This document shows, in pieces, positions 53,665-62,824 of a stretch of DNA of 64,000 nucleotides (the stretch's first letter is position 1; each line of letters opens with the position of its first letter). The position numbers and the translations under genes are program-made. Origin of the DNA: UBA1930 sp943371535 (GTDB taxonomy: Bacteria > Bacteroidota > Bacteroidia > Chitinophagales > Chitinophagaceae). The notes under the pieces are model-generated. The model was not told the DNA's origin. It ran no database searches and saw only the letters and a list, made by a program, of their open reading frames with translations. Location: NCBI GenBank assembly GCA_943371535.1, contig CALRVE020000015.1:1-64000 (forward strand), written 5' to 3'.

Positions 53665-53728
53665 GCAAGGCTCTTTTGCAAGGTTGGCTTGGTGTGTTAG
53701 CCTTGTGTGCCTTGCAAATGTGCCTTAC
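53665..53728. repeat. Second-family hairpin (B type)
   Basis: GCAAGGCTCTTTTGCAAGG pairs with CCTTGCAAATGTGCCTTAC. 77 bp inside the left end of the type I cassette; preceded by TTTGCCGTGTGTTGGC. Confidence 0.75.
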
Positions 53729-53752
53729 TTTGTGTGTGAGCCATTGAATATT

Positions 53753-54478
53753 TTAAACTTTTAGTCCTTTAATTAATTTGTACTCTGTCGAACCAACACC
53801 ATACTGACTTTTTACAGCATCTTTTACTCTTTGTATTCTTGAAGATAAATCGTCATATTGATTTTGTCTGCTGTCAACTGAAGTTTTTAATGCACCGTAA
53901 GTTGCTGTTACATTATTATTAGCAGTTTTAATAGTGTCAATTTTTGTAGTAAGTGCTGCAACGGTAATGTTAGCGTTTGCTGGTTCATAGTCTTTGTCGA
54001 GGGCTGTAACTGTAGCGATGATGTCGGCAAAGTGCTGTGTCATTGAACCATAAGAACGCTCTGATTGTGAAACTGGTTCTTTCTTTTCTCCTTCCGTTCC
54101 TTCAACTTGTGGTGTGTCGTCTTTCTTCTTTTTCTCACCACGAATTTTTACTGCTAATGCAGCAATGTCGGTAGCTGGTTTTGAAGTTTTTCCCAACTTA
54201 GCTTTTACTGCTGCTGTAATTGGGCTTAGTAACTTCTCTACGCTGTCTGGTGTTTTAAAAAATTGTTTTGCTCTAACATCTACTGCTGTAGAGTAGGCTA
54301 ATTTTTTGGTTGCTATTCCCGAATTATCGGTTTTTAGCGATGCAATTAAATTGTCAATACTGGCTATTGAGGTTTCTGTAGTTGGTTCTACAAAGCCAGT
54401 GAACGACTTTAAGTGAGTAGAGATTGCCTCTGCGTTGGCAATTCTTGAACCGAAGGTGTTTTCTGAAAAACTTGCCAT
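53753..54478 (-). CDS. Hypothetical protein linked to type I system (241 aa)
   Basis: The product is helical and rich in Ala, Thr, Ser and Lys (SKPATDIAALAVKIRGEKKKKDD, then a charged linker GTEGEKKEPVSQSERS). No signal peptide or membrane segment is seen. I do not recognise the family. It is the last gene of the type I cassette, after a 286-bp spacer with 21-bp repeats, so it may be expressed on its own. Confidence 0.6.
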   Translation of the reverse strand: MASFSENTFGSRIANAEAISTHLKSFTGFVEPTTETSIASIDNLIASLKTDNSGIATKKLAYSTAVDVRAKQFFKTPDSVEKLLSPITAAVKAKLGKTSKPATDIAALAVKIRGEKKKKDDTPQVEGTEGEKKEPVSQSERSYGSMTQHFADIIATVTALDKDYEPANANITVAALTTKIDTIKTANNNVTATYGALKTSVDSRQNQYDDLSSRIQRVKDAVKSQYGVGSTEYKLIKGLKV

Positions 54479-54515
54479 AAAAAATATGATTTAATATACA
54501 GATAAAATCATCTGC

Positions 54516-54767
54516 GTATAATTTGTATCATACTTTGTGCCATATATTACAAAAATTGTGTAAATTTTTTTTCAATTTGTGGAAGCGTTTCACTTGTTTG
54601 TAAATGATAATTTTTGAATTGTGTAAAGTGTAAACTTCTTCGTGTAAAATACTTTCTGCTTCGTGTAAAAGTTTAACTTATTAGTGTAAGAATATTTTTT
54701 ATTTGTGTAAAGTAAAAGTGGATTTGTGTAAAAAATTAATGTCTGCGTGTAAAAGTATTACAGCTTA
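54516..54767 (-). repeat. 21-bp periodic GTGTAAA repeats
   Basis: GTGTAAA or close variants occur at 54558, 54621, 54642, 54663, 54684, 54705, 54726 and 54747. All lie on one exact 21-bp grid, with weaker matches at 54516, 54537, 54579 and 54600. An extra copy is at 54628. The 14-nt spacers differ. The array starts in the hsdR stop codon and fills the gap to the next gene. Confidence 0.8.
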
Positions 54768-57700
54768 GTCCTTTGTAAAGAAGTCTGCCATTAGTTCAGC
54801 TTGTTTTAAAACTGTCTCAATTGCTTTGGCTTGTTTGTCTGGTGGATAACCCCACTTTGTCAATGTCCGCTTTACAATTACCATAAGTCTTGCCCTTGCA
54901 CTTTCTCTTATTGTCCAGTCAATAGTTGCGTTGGCTCTTACTTTGTCTGTAATTTCTCTTGCAATTTCTTTGAGTTGGTCGTCACCCAAAACCATAACTG
55001 CACTGTCGTTTACTTCTAAAGCATTGTAAAAAGCAACTTCGTCTTTTGTCAGTCCAAGTCGTTCACCTTCTTTGTCTGCTTCTTTAATTTCCTTTGCAAT
55101 GTTGATGAGTTCTTGAATAATTTCTGCCGTTGTCAGCAAGTTATTTTGGTAGCGTTTTATTGCACCTTCCAACATTTCCAATAGTTTTTTACTCCTTACT
55201 AAATTGGTTTTGGAACGTGTTTTTATTTCGTCATTCAGTAATTTCTTTAAAAGTTCTAACGCCAAATTTTGGTGCTTCATCCCTTTTACTTCTAAAAGAA
55301 ATTCGTCTGATAAAATTGAAATGTCTGGTTTTGCCATACCAGCTGCTTCAAAAATATCCATCACTTTGTCTGAACTTAATGCTTCATCAACTATTTGTTT
55401 GATTGCTGTTTCAATTTCAATGTCAGATTTGCCTGTTCCTGTTCCTTCAAATTTTACAAGCCGTGCTTTTACCGCTTGAAAAAAAGCAATGTCGTCTTTG
55501 ATTTCCATTGCTCTTGGATGTGGTATGGATAAAGCAAAGGCTTGACTTAATAAAGTTACTTCTCTTATAAAACGAGTTTTGCCATCATCTAAACCTAAAA
55601 TGTGTTCTTCTGATTGCAGTATGATTGACATTTTTTCCTTTGCTTCTACTTTGAAAAAACGTTTGTAATTGAACTTGAAACTATTTGCATAATAGGCTTC
55701 GGGTTCTTCTGCAACTATATCATTTTGCGTTTTTGCTTCTTCATTAAAAAACTGCTGAACTACTTCAAATTTTTCGTTCATCAGTGCAATTGCTTTTTCT
55801 AAATCCAAAGTTGGTTCACCTTTTCCGCCTGCATCAGAATAAAAAGACAATGCTTTTTTCAGGTCTGTTGCTATTCCCAAATAGTCCACAATTAAACCGC
55901 CTGGCTTGTCTTTGAAAACTCGGTTTACCCTTGCAATGGCTTGCATTAGGTTATGACCTCTCATTGGTTTGTCAATGTAGAGTGTGTGCAAACAAGGAGC
56001 ATCAAAACCTGTTAGCCACATATCACGAACAATTACCAAACGCAAAGGGTCGGCAGGGTCTTTCATTCGTTCTGCTAAATTCTTACGTTGTTGTTTTGTG
56101 GTATTATGGCGTTGCATTTCTGGACCGTCCGCACTTGTTGAAGTCATTACAACTTTAATTGCTCCTTTACTTAAATCATCATCGTGCCATTCGGGTCTTA
56201 ATGCAATAATTTCTTTGTATAAATCGGCTGCAATTCTTCGGCTCATTGCTACAATCATTCCTTTGCCATCAAATATTTTTTGGCGTTGTTCAGAATGGGT
56301 TACAATGTCTTTAGCTAAATTCTTTATGCGTTCTTCATTACCAACAATTGCCTCCAATTTTGTGTATTTGGCTTTGGCTTTTTGTTGGTCTGTAATTTCT
56401 TCGTCTTCTTCAAGTTCTTTGTCAAACTCTTCAATTAGGCGTTTGCCTTCTTCGTTTAAATTTACTTTTGCCAAACGACTTTCATAATAAATACGAACCG
56501 TTGCACCATCGGAAACTGCCTGTGAAATATCATACACATCTACATACTGCCCGAAAACTTGTGGAGTATTTACGTCTGTGCCTTCAATTGGTGTGCCTGT
56601 AAAACCAATGTAAGTAGCATTTGGCAAAGCATCCCGCATATATTTGGCGAAGCCATATGCAATGCGTTCTCCAATTTTTTCTTTGGTTTCTTTATCTTTA
56701 ACTTCCTTGATTGATGCTTCAAAACCGTATTGTGTTCTGTGGGCTTCGTCTGCTATTACTACAATATTTTTACGTTCAGAAAGTTGCTCGTAAACTGATT
56801 TTTGGTCTTCGGGTAAAAACTTTTGAATGGTGGCAAACACAATTCCACCGCTTGCCACTTTTAGCAATTCTTTTAAATGCTCTCTGTCTTTTGCTTGAAT
56901 TGGTTCTTGTCTTAGTAATTGTTTGGAGTTTGCAAAGGTGTCAAACAATTGGTCGTCCAAATCATTACGGTCGGTAATAACTAAGATGGTTGGGTTTTGC
57001 ATTTCGGGTGCTGTTATCAATTTGCCCGAATAAAAAACCATACTCAAACTTTTGCCTGAACCTTGTGTGTGCCAAACTACACCGCCTCTTTTGTCTCCGT
57101 TTACTCCTGATGCAATTATAGAAGATTGGACTGCTTTGTTTACAGCATAATATTGATGATAAGCCGCTAACTTTTTAACGGTTTCAATTTGAGTTATACC
57201 TGTTTTTGCATCTTCTTTTTTGCTTTTTTCAAATACAATGAAATTGCGAACCAAATCTAAAAGGGTAGAAGGGTTCAACATTCCTTTTAATAGAATTTCT
57301 AATTGAGGAATAAAACGTGATGCTTCTTTTTTGCCGTCTGCTGTTTTCCAAGACATAAAACGGCTATAACCTGCGGAAACGCTGCCTGCTTTACATTCCA
57401 TCCCATCTGATATTACACAAATAGCATTGTAAGTAAATAAACTCGGAATGGTTGTCTTGTATGTTTGTAACTGGTCAAACGCCTTTCGCATTGTGGCGTT
57501 TTCGTCTGCTGCATTTTTTAGTTCAGTTACTACCAACGGCAAACCGTTTACAAACAATAATACATCGGGTCTTTTGTTTTGATTTTTTTCTACGATGGTA
57601 TATTGATTAACGCATAAAAATTCGTTATTCAACGGATTTTCAAAATCAATTAAAGCCACTTCGTAACTGCGTTCAAAGCCGTCTTGTTGATAAGGTATTT

Positions 57701-57992
57701 TTACTTTTTCTACTAATAGTTGATGAAAGGTTTCGTTGTTGTGCAACAACTCAGGCGAATAAATTCGCAATACTTTTTGTATTGCCTGTTCTTGTGCATC
57801 GTATGGAATAGTTGGATTAAGAACCGAAACCGATTTGCGTAAACGGTTAACCAAAACAATTTGCTCAAAGTTTTCTCTTTCAGCTAGCTCTGCACCGGGA
57901 GCAATTGCCAAGCCGTGAACATACTCCCAACCAATAGTTTGAAGCACTTCAATAGCAAAGGTTTCTATTTTATCTTCTGTTATTGGCTTCAT
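54765..57992 (-). CDS. hsdR: Type I restriction subunit R
   Basis: The 1075-residue motor and nuclease subunit has an N-terminal PD-ExK nuclease (NKRPDVLLFVNGLPLVVTELKN). SF2 helicase motifs follow: VWHTQGSGKSLSM (Walker A), VIADEAHRTQYG (DEAH), FTGTPIEGTD and NRVFKDKPGG. The C-terminal helical domain contacts the methylase. It translocates and cuts unmodified DNA. Its start overlaps DUF3644 by 4 bp. Confidence 0.93.
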   Translation of the reverse strand: MKPITEDKIETFAIEVLQTIGWEYVHGLAIAPGAELAERENFEQIVLVNRLRKSVSVLNPTIPYDAQEQAIQKVLRIYSPELLHNNETFHQLLVEKVKIPYQQDGFERSYEVALIDFENPLNNEFLCVNQYTIVEKNQNKRPDVLLFVNGLPLVVTELKNAADENATMRKAFDQLQTYKTTIPSLFTYNAICVISDGMECKAGSVSAGYSRFMSWKTADGKKEASRFIPQLEILLKGMLNPSTLLDLVRNFIVFEKSKKEDAKTGITQIETVKKLAAYHQYYAVNKAVQSSIIASGVNGDKRGGVVWHTQGSGKSLSMVFYSGKLITAPEMQNPTILVITDRNDLDDQLFDTFANSKQLLRQEPIQAKDREHLKELLKVASGGIVFATIQKFLPEDQKSVYEQLSERKNIVVIADEAHRTQYGFEASIKEVKDKETKEKIGERIAYGFAKYMRDALPNATYIGFTGTPIEGTDVNTPQVFGQYVDVYDISQAVSDGATVRIYYESRLAKVNLNEEGKRLIEEFDKELEEDEEITDQQKAKAKYTKLEAIVGNEERIKNLAKDIVTHSEQRQKIFDGKGMIVAMSRRIAADLYKEIIALRPEWHDDDLSKGAIKVVMTSTSADGPEMQRHNTTKQQRKNLAERMKDPADPLRLVIVRDMWLTGFDAPCLHTLYIDKPMRGHNLMQAIARVNRVFKDKPGGLIVDYLGIATDLKKALSFYSDAGGKGEPTLDLEKAIALMNEKFEVVQQFFNEEAKTQNDIVAEEPEAYYANSFKFNYKRFFKVEAKEKMSIILQSEEHILGLDDGKTRFIREVTLLSQAFALSIPHPRAMEIKDDIAFFQAVKARLVKFEGTGTGKSDIEIETAIKQIVDEALSSDKVMDIFEAAGMAKPDISILSDEFLLEVKGMKHQNLALELLKKLLNDEIKTRSKTNLVRSKKLLEMLEGAIKRYQNNLLTTAEIIQELINIAKEIKEADKEGERLGLTKDEVAFYNALEVNDSAVMVLGDDQLKEIAREITDKVRANATIDWTIRESARARLMVIVKRTLTKWGYPPDKQAKAIETVLKQAELMADFFTKD

Positions 57993-58969
57993 TTAATTAA
58001 TTCTGCTTTGTTTTCTAAACAATATTTTTCAACTTCTTTTATCCAGTTGTCATACCAATACCAAGTAGTTGCAACCTGAACACCAAAGCCTTTATTTTCA
58101 TTTTTTGCATCTTGTGCTTTCCAAAGTTGTGTATGTTGATGCATACCAAAACCCTTATAGCCTTTGCCTTTCATTATCTTGATAATTTCGGCAGGCAAAT
58201 GTTTAGGTTTTTCTCTTTCTCTAATTATTCGATATTCTTTGTTTAAGCCTGCTGCTTCTGGAGAGTCTGCCTTTATAAATTCAATTACTTTATCTGCTTG
58301 ACCTTTTGTATTGGCTGTTTTCGGAACATACAAAACACGATATGAATATTGCGGATTGTTATAATCTTCTTCCGAAACTGCATCATCAAAATCATTGATG
58401 TACGAAGCAATACTTCTAGGCAAATCTGCAAACTCATTCAATTGTTTTCCGTGTTCATCGGATATTGAAGAAAATTGAAGTGAAAACGAAAGATACTTGT
58501 CAATACCATAATCTGCTCCAAACAAACTTTTTACATAGTGATTGTAATTAAGGCAGCAAGCTTGAAATCTTGCACTTAAATAGTCATCAATCCTTGTTGT
58601 CATTTGATGTTCTATTTCGTGCCTTAACCCAATTAAAAATTTAAGATTAGCTTTTGGAACTTTGTCTATCGGGCAATCGTCATCATTTAAGCATCTTTCC
58701 AATTCCCAAAACTTAAAAGCACCTCTTGAAGTTTTATCATACTTTTTTGTTTTTGGTCCTTGCTTATAGTATCTGTAATCAATTCCTTTTTCTTTGTAAT
58801 AGGCGTGTAAAAAGTATGTCCAAGAAATATTGGCTAAAACGATAAAACTCTCTGATTTAAAAACAATATTTGGATTGTTAAAAATCTGAACAGCACAAAG
58901 CATTGCTTCTCTTGACTTTGTCAAAAGTTCTTCTTTTATGGAGTATAATTTTCTTTGCCTTTTTGCCAT
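57989..58969 (-). CDS. DUF3644 protein
   Basis: The 326-residue protein has the DUF3644 pattern: LLTKSREAMLCAVQIFNNPNI near the start, the HEIEHQMT motif, and a C-terminal domain with GMHQHTQLWKA. The family is found with restriction and other defence genes; its activity is not known to me. Located between hsdM-S and hsdR with 3- to 4-bp junctions, so it is co-expressed and probably part of the defence unit. Confidence 0.75.
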   Translation of the reverse strand: MAKRQRKLYSIKEELLTKSREAMLCAVQIFNNPNIVFKSESFIVLANISWTYFLHAYYKEKGIDYRYYKQGPKTKKYDKTSRGAFKFWELERCLNDDDCPIDKVPKANLKFLIGLRHEIEHQMTTRIDDYLSARFQACCLNYNHYVKSLFGADYGIDKYLSFSLQFSSISDEHGKQLNEFADLPRSIASYINDFDDAVSEEDYNNPQYSYRVLYVPKTANTKGQADKVIEFIKADSPEAAGLNKEYRIIREREKPKHLPAEIIKIMKGKGYKGFGMHQHTQLWKAQDAKNENKGFGVQVATTWYWYDNWIKEVEKYCLENKAELIK

Positions 58970-58972
58970 TAT

Positions 58973-61309
58973 TTAATCCTCAATCATTTCAACCTCATCT
59001 TCAGTTAAGGTTAAGTTGAAATCTTTAATATCGTTATTCATTTCAATCAGCTCTCTGATTGGTCTTGCAATCTTTTCATATTGGGTAACAACTTCAATGT
59101 TTGGTATAAGAAAAAGAATTTGCTTTATCCCTTTAACATTTAGACTGTCTAAAATAGTTCCAATATCAGTTTGTCTATATGTTTGAATTTTCATATAGTC
59201 ACTTAGTAAATAGTTTATTAAGAAAGTCGGTGTTATAAATTCTTCATTTGGTCTAACCGCTGTCATATTTCTGCCTATAGCAAATTTTTTATTTTTGGGG
59301 ATTTGTGCAACTGCTCCAACTCTTCCTGTATTTGTTATTATGCAATCGCCCTCCTTTACCTCAATATTTTTTGTCCAATCTGCATAATCTTTTTCAGCGA
59401 CAAAATATTGTTTATTGTGTTTTAGTAAACCGTTTGATGAAATATTGAATACTTGAAGTATTTGATTACCTGTGTCGAAATCTAATGCCGAGGGTTTTTT
59501 TGTATGTAAACAATCCACAACTTGCGACACCTGTGTTAATGGTAATACTTCCCATATTTTTGGAACGTTGCCGAAATCTTTTACATATTTAGTTGGTTCT
59601 AAAATTTTTGGTTCAAAGCCTTTAAACTTTGGTATTTGGAAATCAATAAACCATTTTTTAAATAGAGAATTATTCAATTCAATTAATGCATCATTGTTAG
59701 CAGTTGAAAAGGCCGTCTGAGAAAAATGATTATACCCCAAATTTGACAATTCTTTTTGAAGTTGCTTTTCAAGTTTAATTCGGATATTATAATCTGAATT
59801 AATCTCATCAACTATTGTGTCTGTTAAGTCATCAAATGATTTTTCGTCTTTTTTAATTTCAATCAATTCAATATATCTATTAGGCGAAAGATTAAAGTCA
59901 TTTGCTATTAATTCTTCAATTGTAACGGACTTACAAAAACCTTGAATATTTTCATAATCACTATTTTTTTCTTTCCATTGATGAAATGTTGATGCTATTT
60001 TTTCAATTTCATAATCAGTTAATTCCTTGCGTGTGCTATCAATTTGTTTGCCTAATGCCCTTGCATCAATCATTAGTAGCTCGTTCTTTCTTTTTCTATT
60101 TGTTTCTGTTTCTTGTTTGTTTTTTGAAACAAACCATAAACAAGCAGGAATTGAAGTATTAAAAAATAATTGTTTGGGTAATGCAACTATACATTCAACT
60201 AAATCATTTTGAATTAGAGCTTCTCTAATTATAGTTTCGCCAGTATTTATTGCTGAAAGAGAAGAATTGCCTAAAACGATACCTGCTTTACCATTTGGTG
60301 ATAAATGATAAATCATATGTTGAACCCAAGCAAAGTTTGCATTTCCAACTGCTGGTAAACCATAAGTCCATCTTCCGTCAGTCCTTAATAAATCCCCACT
60401 CCAATCACTATCATTAAAAGGAGGATTGGCAATAATAAAATCAGCTTTTAAGTCTTTGTGTGCATCATTTAAAAAAGAACCTTCGTTGTTCCATTTCACA
60501 TTACTGCTGTCAATACCTCGTATAGATAAATTCATTTTTGCCAAACGCCAAGTCGTTTGATTGCTCTCTTGACCGTATATAGAAATGCGGTCAACAGGGT
60601 TAAGCGATATACTAACTTTCCCTTTTTTCTTGTAATTATCTTGATGTGATTTGATGAACTTTTCACTTTGCACAAACATTCCTCCGCTACCACAACAAGG
60701 GTCAAACACACGGCCTTCGTATGGTTCTAACACTTCAACTAAAAGTCTTACTATACTTGGTGGTGTATAAAATTGGCCGCCTTTCTTGCCTTCAGCCAAA
60801 GCAAACTGCCCCAAAAAATATTCATAAACTTGCCCTAGAATATCTTTGCTTTGAGCTTCTTTCGTTCCTAAAGTTGCCGAACCAACAAGATTCACAAGTC
60901 CGCCTAAACTGGTTTTGTCCAGTTTTTCTTGTGCAAATACTTTTGGCAAAACACCACGTAATGAAGGATTGTCTTTTTCAATTGCGTCCATTGCATCGTC
61001 AATGTCTTTGCCAATGGTGGGCTGTGTTGCCCTGCCTTGTATGTATGTCCAACGAGCCATAACAGGAACAAAAAATATTTTGTCTGCCAAGTATTCGTTT
61101 TTGTCTTCGGGGTCTGCACCATCACTTTTTTGAGCAACCAATTTTTGATATTGCTCCTCAAAAGCATCTGATATATATTTCAGGAATATCAAACCTAAAG
61201 CAACGTGTTTATATTCGGCAGCATCCATATTTTTACGGAGCTTGTCGGCTGCTTTCCAGAGTTTTTTCTCTAGTGGTTCTTCCTGTTCTGTTTTTGCTGT
61301 TTTAGCCAT
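58973..61309 (-). CDS. hsdM: HsdM-HsdS fusion of a type I restriction system
   Basis: The 778 residues join a methylase with a specificity part. The methylase has the N-terminal helical bundle, KGGQFYTPPSIVRLL, VFDPCCGSGGMF as motif I and IIANPPFNDSDW as motif IV. From about residue 550 there is a single target-recognition domain (PKIWEVLPLTQVSQVV...GRVGAVAQIPKNKKFAIGRNM) with one coiled coil. Ordinary HsdS has two TRDs, so two fusion chains would be needed for a full site, giving a palindromic target. Confidence 0.88.
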   Translation of the reverse strand: MAKTAKTEQEEPLEKKLWKAADKLRKNMDAAEYKHVALGLIFLKYISDAFEEQYQKLVAQKSDGADPEDKNEYLADKIFFVPVMARWTYIQGRATQPTIGKDIDDAMDAIEKDNPSLRGVLPKVFAQEKLDKTSLGGLVNLVGSATLGTKEAQSKDILGQVYEYFLGQFALAEGKKGGQFYTPPSIVRLLVEVLEPYEGRVFDPCCGSGGMFVQSEKFIKSHQDNYKKKGKVSISLNPVDRISIYGQESNQTTWRLAKMNLSIRGIDSSNVKWNNEGSFLNDAHKDLKADFIIANPPFNDSDWSGDLLRTDGRWTYGLPAVGNANFAWVQHMIYHLSPNGKAGIVLGNSSLSAINTGETIIREALIQNDLVECIVALPKQLFFNTSIPACLWFVSKNKQETETNRKRKNELLMIDARALGKQIDSTRKELTDYEIEKIASTFHQWKEKNSDYENIQGFCKSVTIEELIANDFNLSPNRYIELIEIKKDEKSFDDLTDTIVDEINSDYNIRIKLEKQLQKELSNLGYNHFSQTAFSTANNDALIELNNSLFKKWFIDFQIPKFKGFEPKILEPTKYVKDFGNVPKIWEVLPLTQVSQVVDCLHTKKPSALDFDTGNQILQVFNISSNGLLKHNKQYFVAEKDYADWTKNIEVKEGDCIITNTGRVGAVAQIPKNKKFAIGRNMTAVRPNEEFITPTFLINYLLSDYMKIQTYRQTDIGTILDSLNVKGIKQILFLIPNIEVVTQYEKIARPIRELIEMNNDIKDFNLTLTEDEVEMIED

Positions 61310-61504
61310 TATTTTTATAGAATTATCTTTTTTAAGGATACAAACATACTTTTAATCTGGTCATATTTTATTATTAAGATTACCGCAAATACTCTTTAAG
61401 TATTTGGGTGGTGGGTGGGCATAGGTGCTGGGTTTTGTTCTGTAGCCAAATGTTTGCTACTGCTGTTCAATTGAAATGCTGCTGCTGGCAGAAGCGTTGG
61501 CAGA

Positions 61505-61569
61505 TTAAGGCTCTTTTGCAAGGTTAGCTTTGTAGCGTAGGTTTTGTGTGCCTTGCAAATGTGCCTTAA
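61505..61569. repeat. Second-family hairpin (B type)
   Basis: TTAAGGCTCTTTTGCAAGG pairs with CCTTGCAAATGTGCCTTAA with only the two T-T mismatches. 63 bp inside the right end of the type I cassette. Confidence 0.78.
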
Positions 61570-61631
61570 TTGTAGCACAGGCTTTTTGCACTTTCAAATT
61601 TTAGGGTGTGTTAAAATAGGAATGTTAGCAT

Positions 61632-61840
61632 AACGCCCAACGTCTTCGGCTTGGCGAAGTTGCGACGGAAGAATTCCGTCGCCCTTGGCTTACAGAAGAT
61701 GAATATAGTTAATTAGTTGAAAAATAGATTTACAGTTGGGCTGCGTTCCGTCCAGCAAGGACGGAACGCCAAATTGAAAAACAAAAGTTGAAATACGAGT
61801 TCCGTCAGCCGCAATTTTGCCAAACCGTTGTTGTAGGTAG
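61632..61840 (-). repeat. attC-like site
   Basis: Left AACGCCCAAC-GTCTTC-GGCTTGGCGAAGTTGCG, right CGCAATTTTGCCAAACC-GT-T-GTTGTAGGTA. Long loop with an inner ACGGAA...TTCCGT stem. Confidence 0.85.
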
Positions 61841-62020
61841 CTTTGCCTGAATAAAACACAACAACTTTGTATTTAAACAGTTTAAAGGAATATAAAACTT
61901 GCTGGTTGTCAATTTTGAAGTTTTTAGAAAAACCAAAAGTTGCTAAAAAGATTTACGCAGTTTCTGTCCTGATTGTAAATGCAAAACTGCAGCAATGGTG
62001 AAACTTTTAATTATTAAAGT
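61841..62020. other. Cassette without a gene
   Basis: The stretch between GTTGTAGGTA (61831) and TACCTACAAC (62021) is about 200 bp long with its ends. Neither strand has a frame longer than a few dozen codons, nor an RNA fold that I recognise. Its ends match perfectly, so it counts as a cassette. Confidence 0.7.
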
Positions 62021-62226
62021 TACCTACAACGTCCCAGGCTTTACGTTGGCAGGACGGCTTTAGTCGTCCTGCTTGGAACTGCTGCTGAGTAAAGTTAATT
62101 AGTTACAAACAAATTCTGTTGCTGAGTAGCGTTCGGTCAAGCCCAGAACAAAAGCCCAATTGAAATACAAAAGTTGGGAGGCTTGACCCGTCAGCCCTGC
62201 TGACGTAAAACCTTTTGTTAGCTGTA
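62021..62226 (-). repeat. attC-like site
   Basis: Left TACCTACAAC-GTCCCA-GGCTTTACGTTGGCAGG, right CCTGCTGACGTAAAACC-TTT-T-GTTAGCTGTA. The inner pair TACG/CGTA replaces the GCG/CGC of other sites. Confidence 0.85.
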
Positions 62227-62284
62227 GTTTTATTTGTCAAATTAATTTAAAATTATGAATCATATATATAACATAGAATTTTGG

Positions 62285-62812
62285 TTATTTGTTATTAGAG
62301 ATACTGTCAACTTTTTGTTCAATAGTTTTTTGCCTTATTATGTTGTTTTTATAATTGGATGTCGTGTCGGTCGTGCTGATGGAATTAGAATTGGGAGAAA
62401 CCTTATTAAAAAGTAGTTCACTTCGTTCATGATATTTTCCTACATAAAAACTACCTGTCGATAAAATAACAACAAAAAAAGCAAGTATTGTCCATAAAGT
62501 ATTATTGTCAAAATTGGATAGAAAATTTTTACCTAGTGTTGGATTTTTATAAATTCCAGCTTTTTCAATTGTAATGATGCAGTCATTAATTATTTGTTCA
62601 ACACTTTCTTTGTCATCTAAAAAATTATTGTAAGACCAAAATATACCATTGCCAGAAAATGATTTTAAATGTTCAGAGTTTGGGTCAATATACTGTTTTA
62701 TATAGTCTTTTAATGTGTTTCCAAAGACTTGTCTATTGTTAACATTCAAGTCTTTTAATTTGTCTTTATGCAATTTAAAAAGATCAATTGCAATGGAATC
62801 AATTTTACGCAT
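62285..62812 (-). CDS. Hypothetical single-pass membrane protein (175 aa)
   Basis: The N-terminal 105 residues are soluble and charged (RKIDSIAIDLFKLHKDKLKDLN). One membrane helix follows (LWTILAFFVVILSTGSFYVGK) and a short Asn/Ser/Thr-rich tail. Family not recognised. It is the only gene of its cassette (ends GTTAGCTGTA / TACAGCTAAC). Confidence 0.6.
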   Translation of the reverse strand: MRKIDSIAIDLFKLHKDKLKDLNVNNRQVFGNTLKDYIKQYIDPNSEHLKSFSGNGIFWSYNNFLDDKESVEQIINDCIITIEKAGIYKNPTLGKNFLSNFDNNTLWTILAFFVVILSTGSFYVGKYHERSELLFNKVSPNSNSISTTDTTSNYKNNIIRQKTIEQKVDSISNNK

Positions 62813-62824
62813 GGTATAAAAAAT

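Noticed and set aside
54516..54767. CRISPR array
   Set aside because: The repeats are 7 nt on a 21-bp grid with 14-nt spacers, far from CRISPR dimensions, and no cas genes are present.
57989..61309. DUF3644 as the missing HsdS subunit
   Set aside because: It lacks target-recognition and coiled-coil repeats, while a TRD is clearly fused to the methylase.
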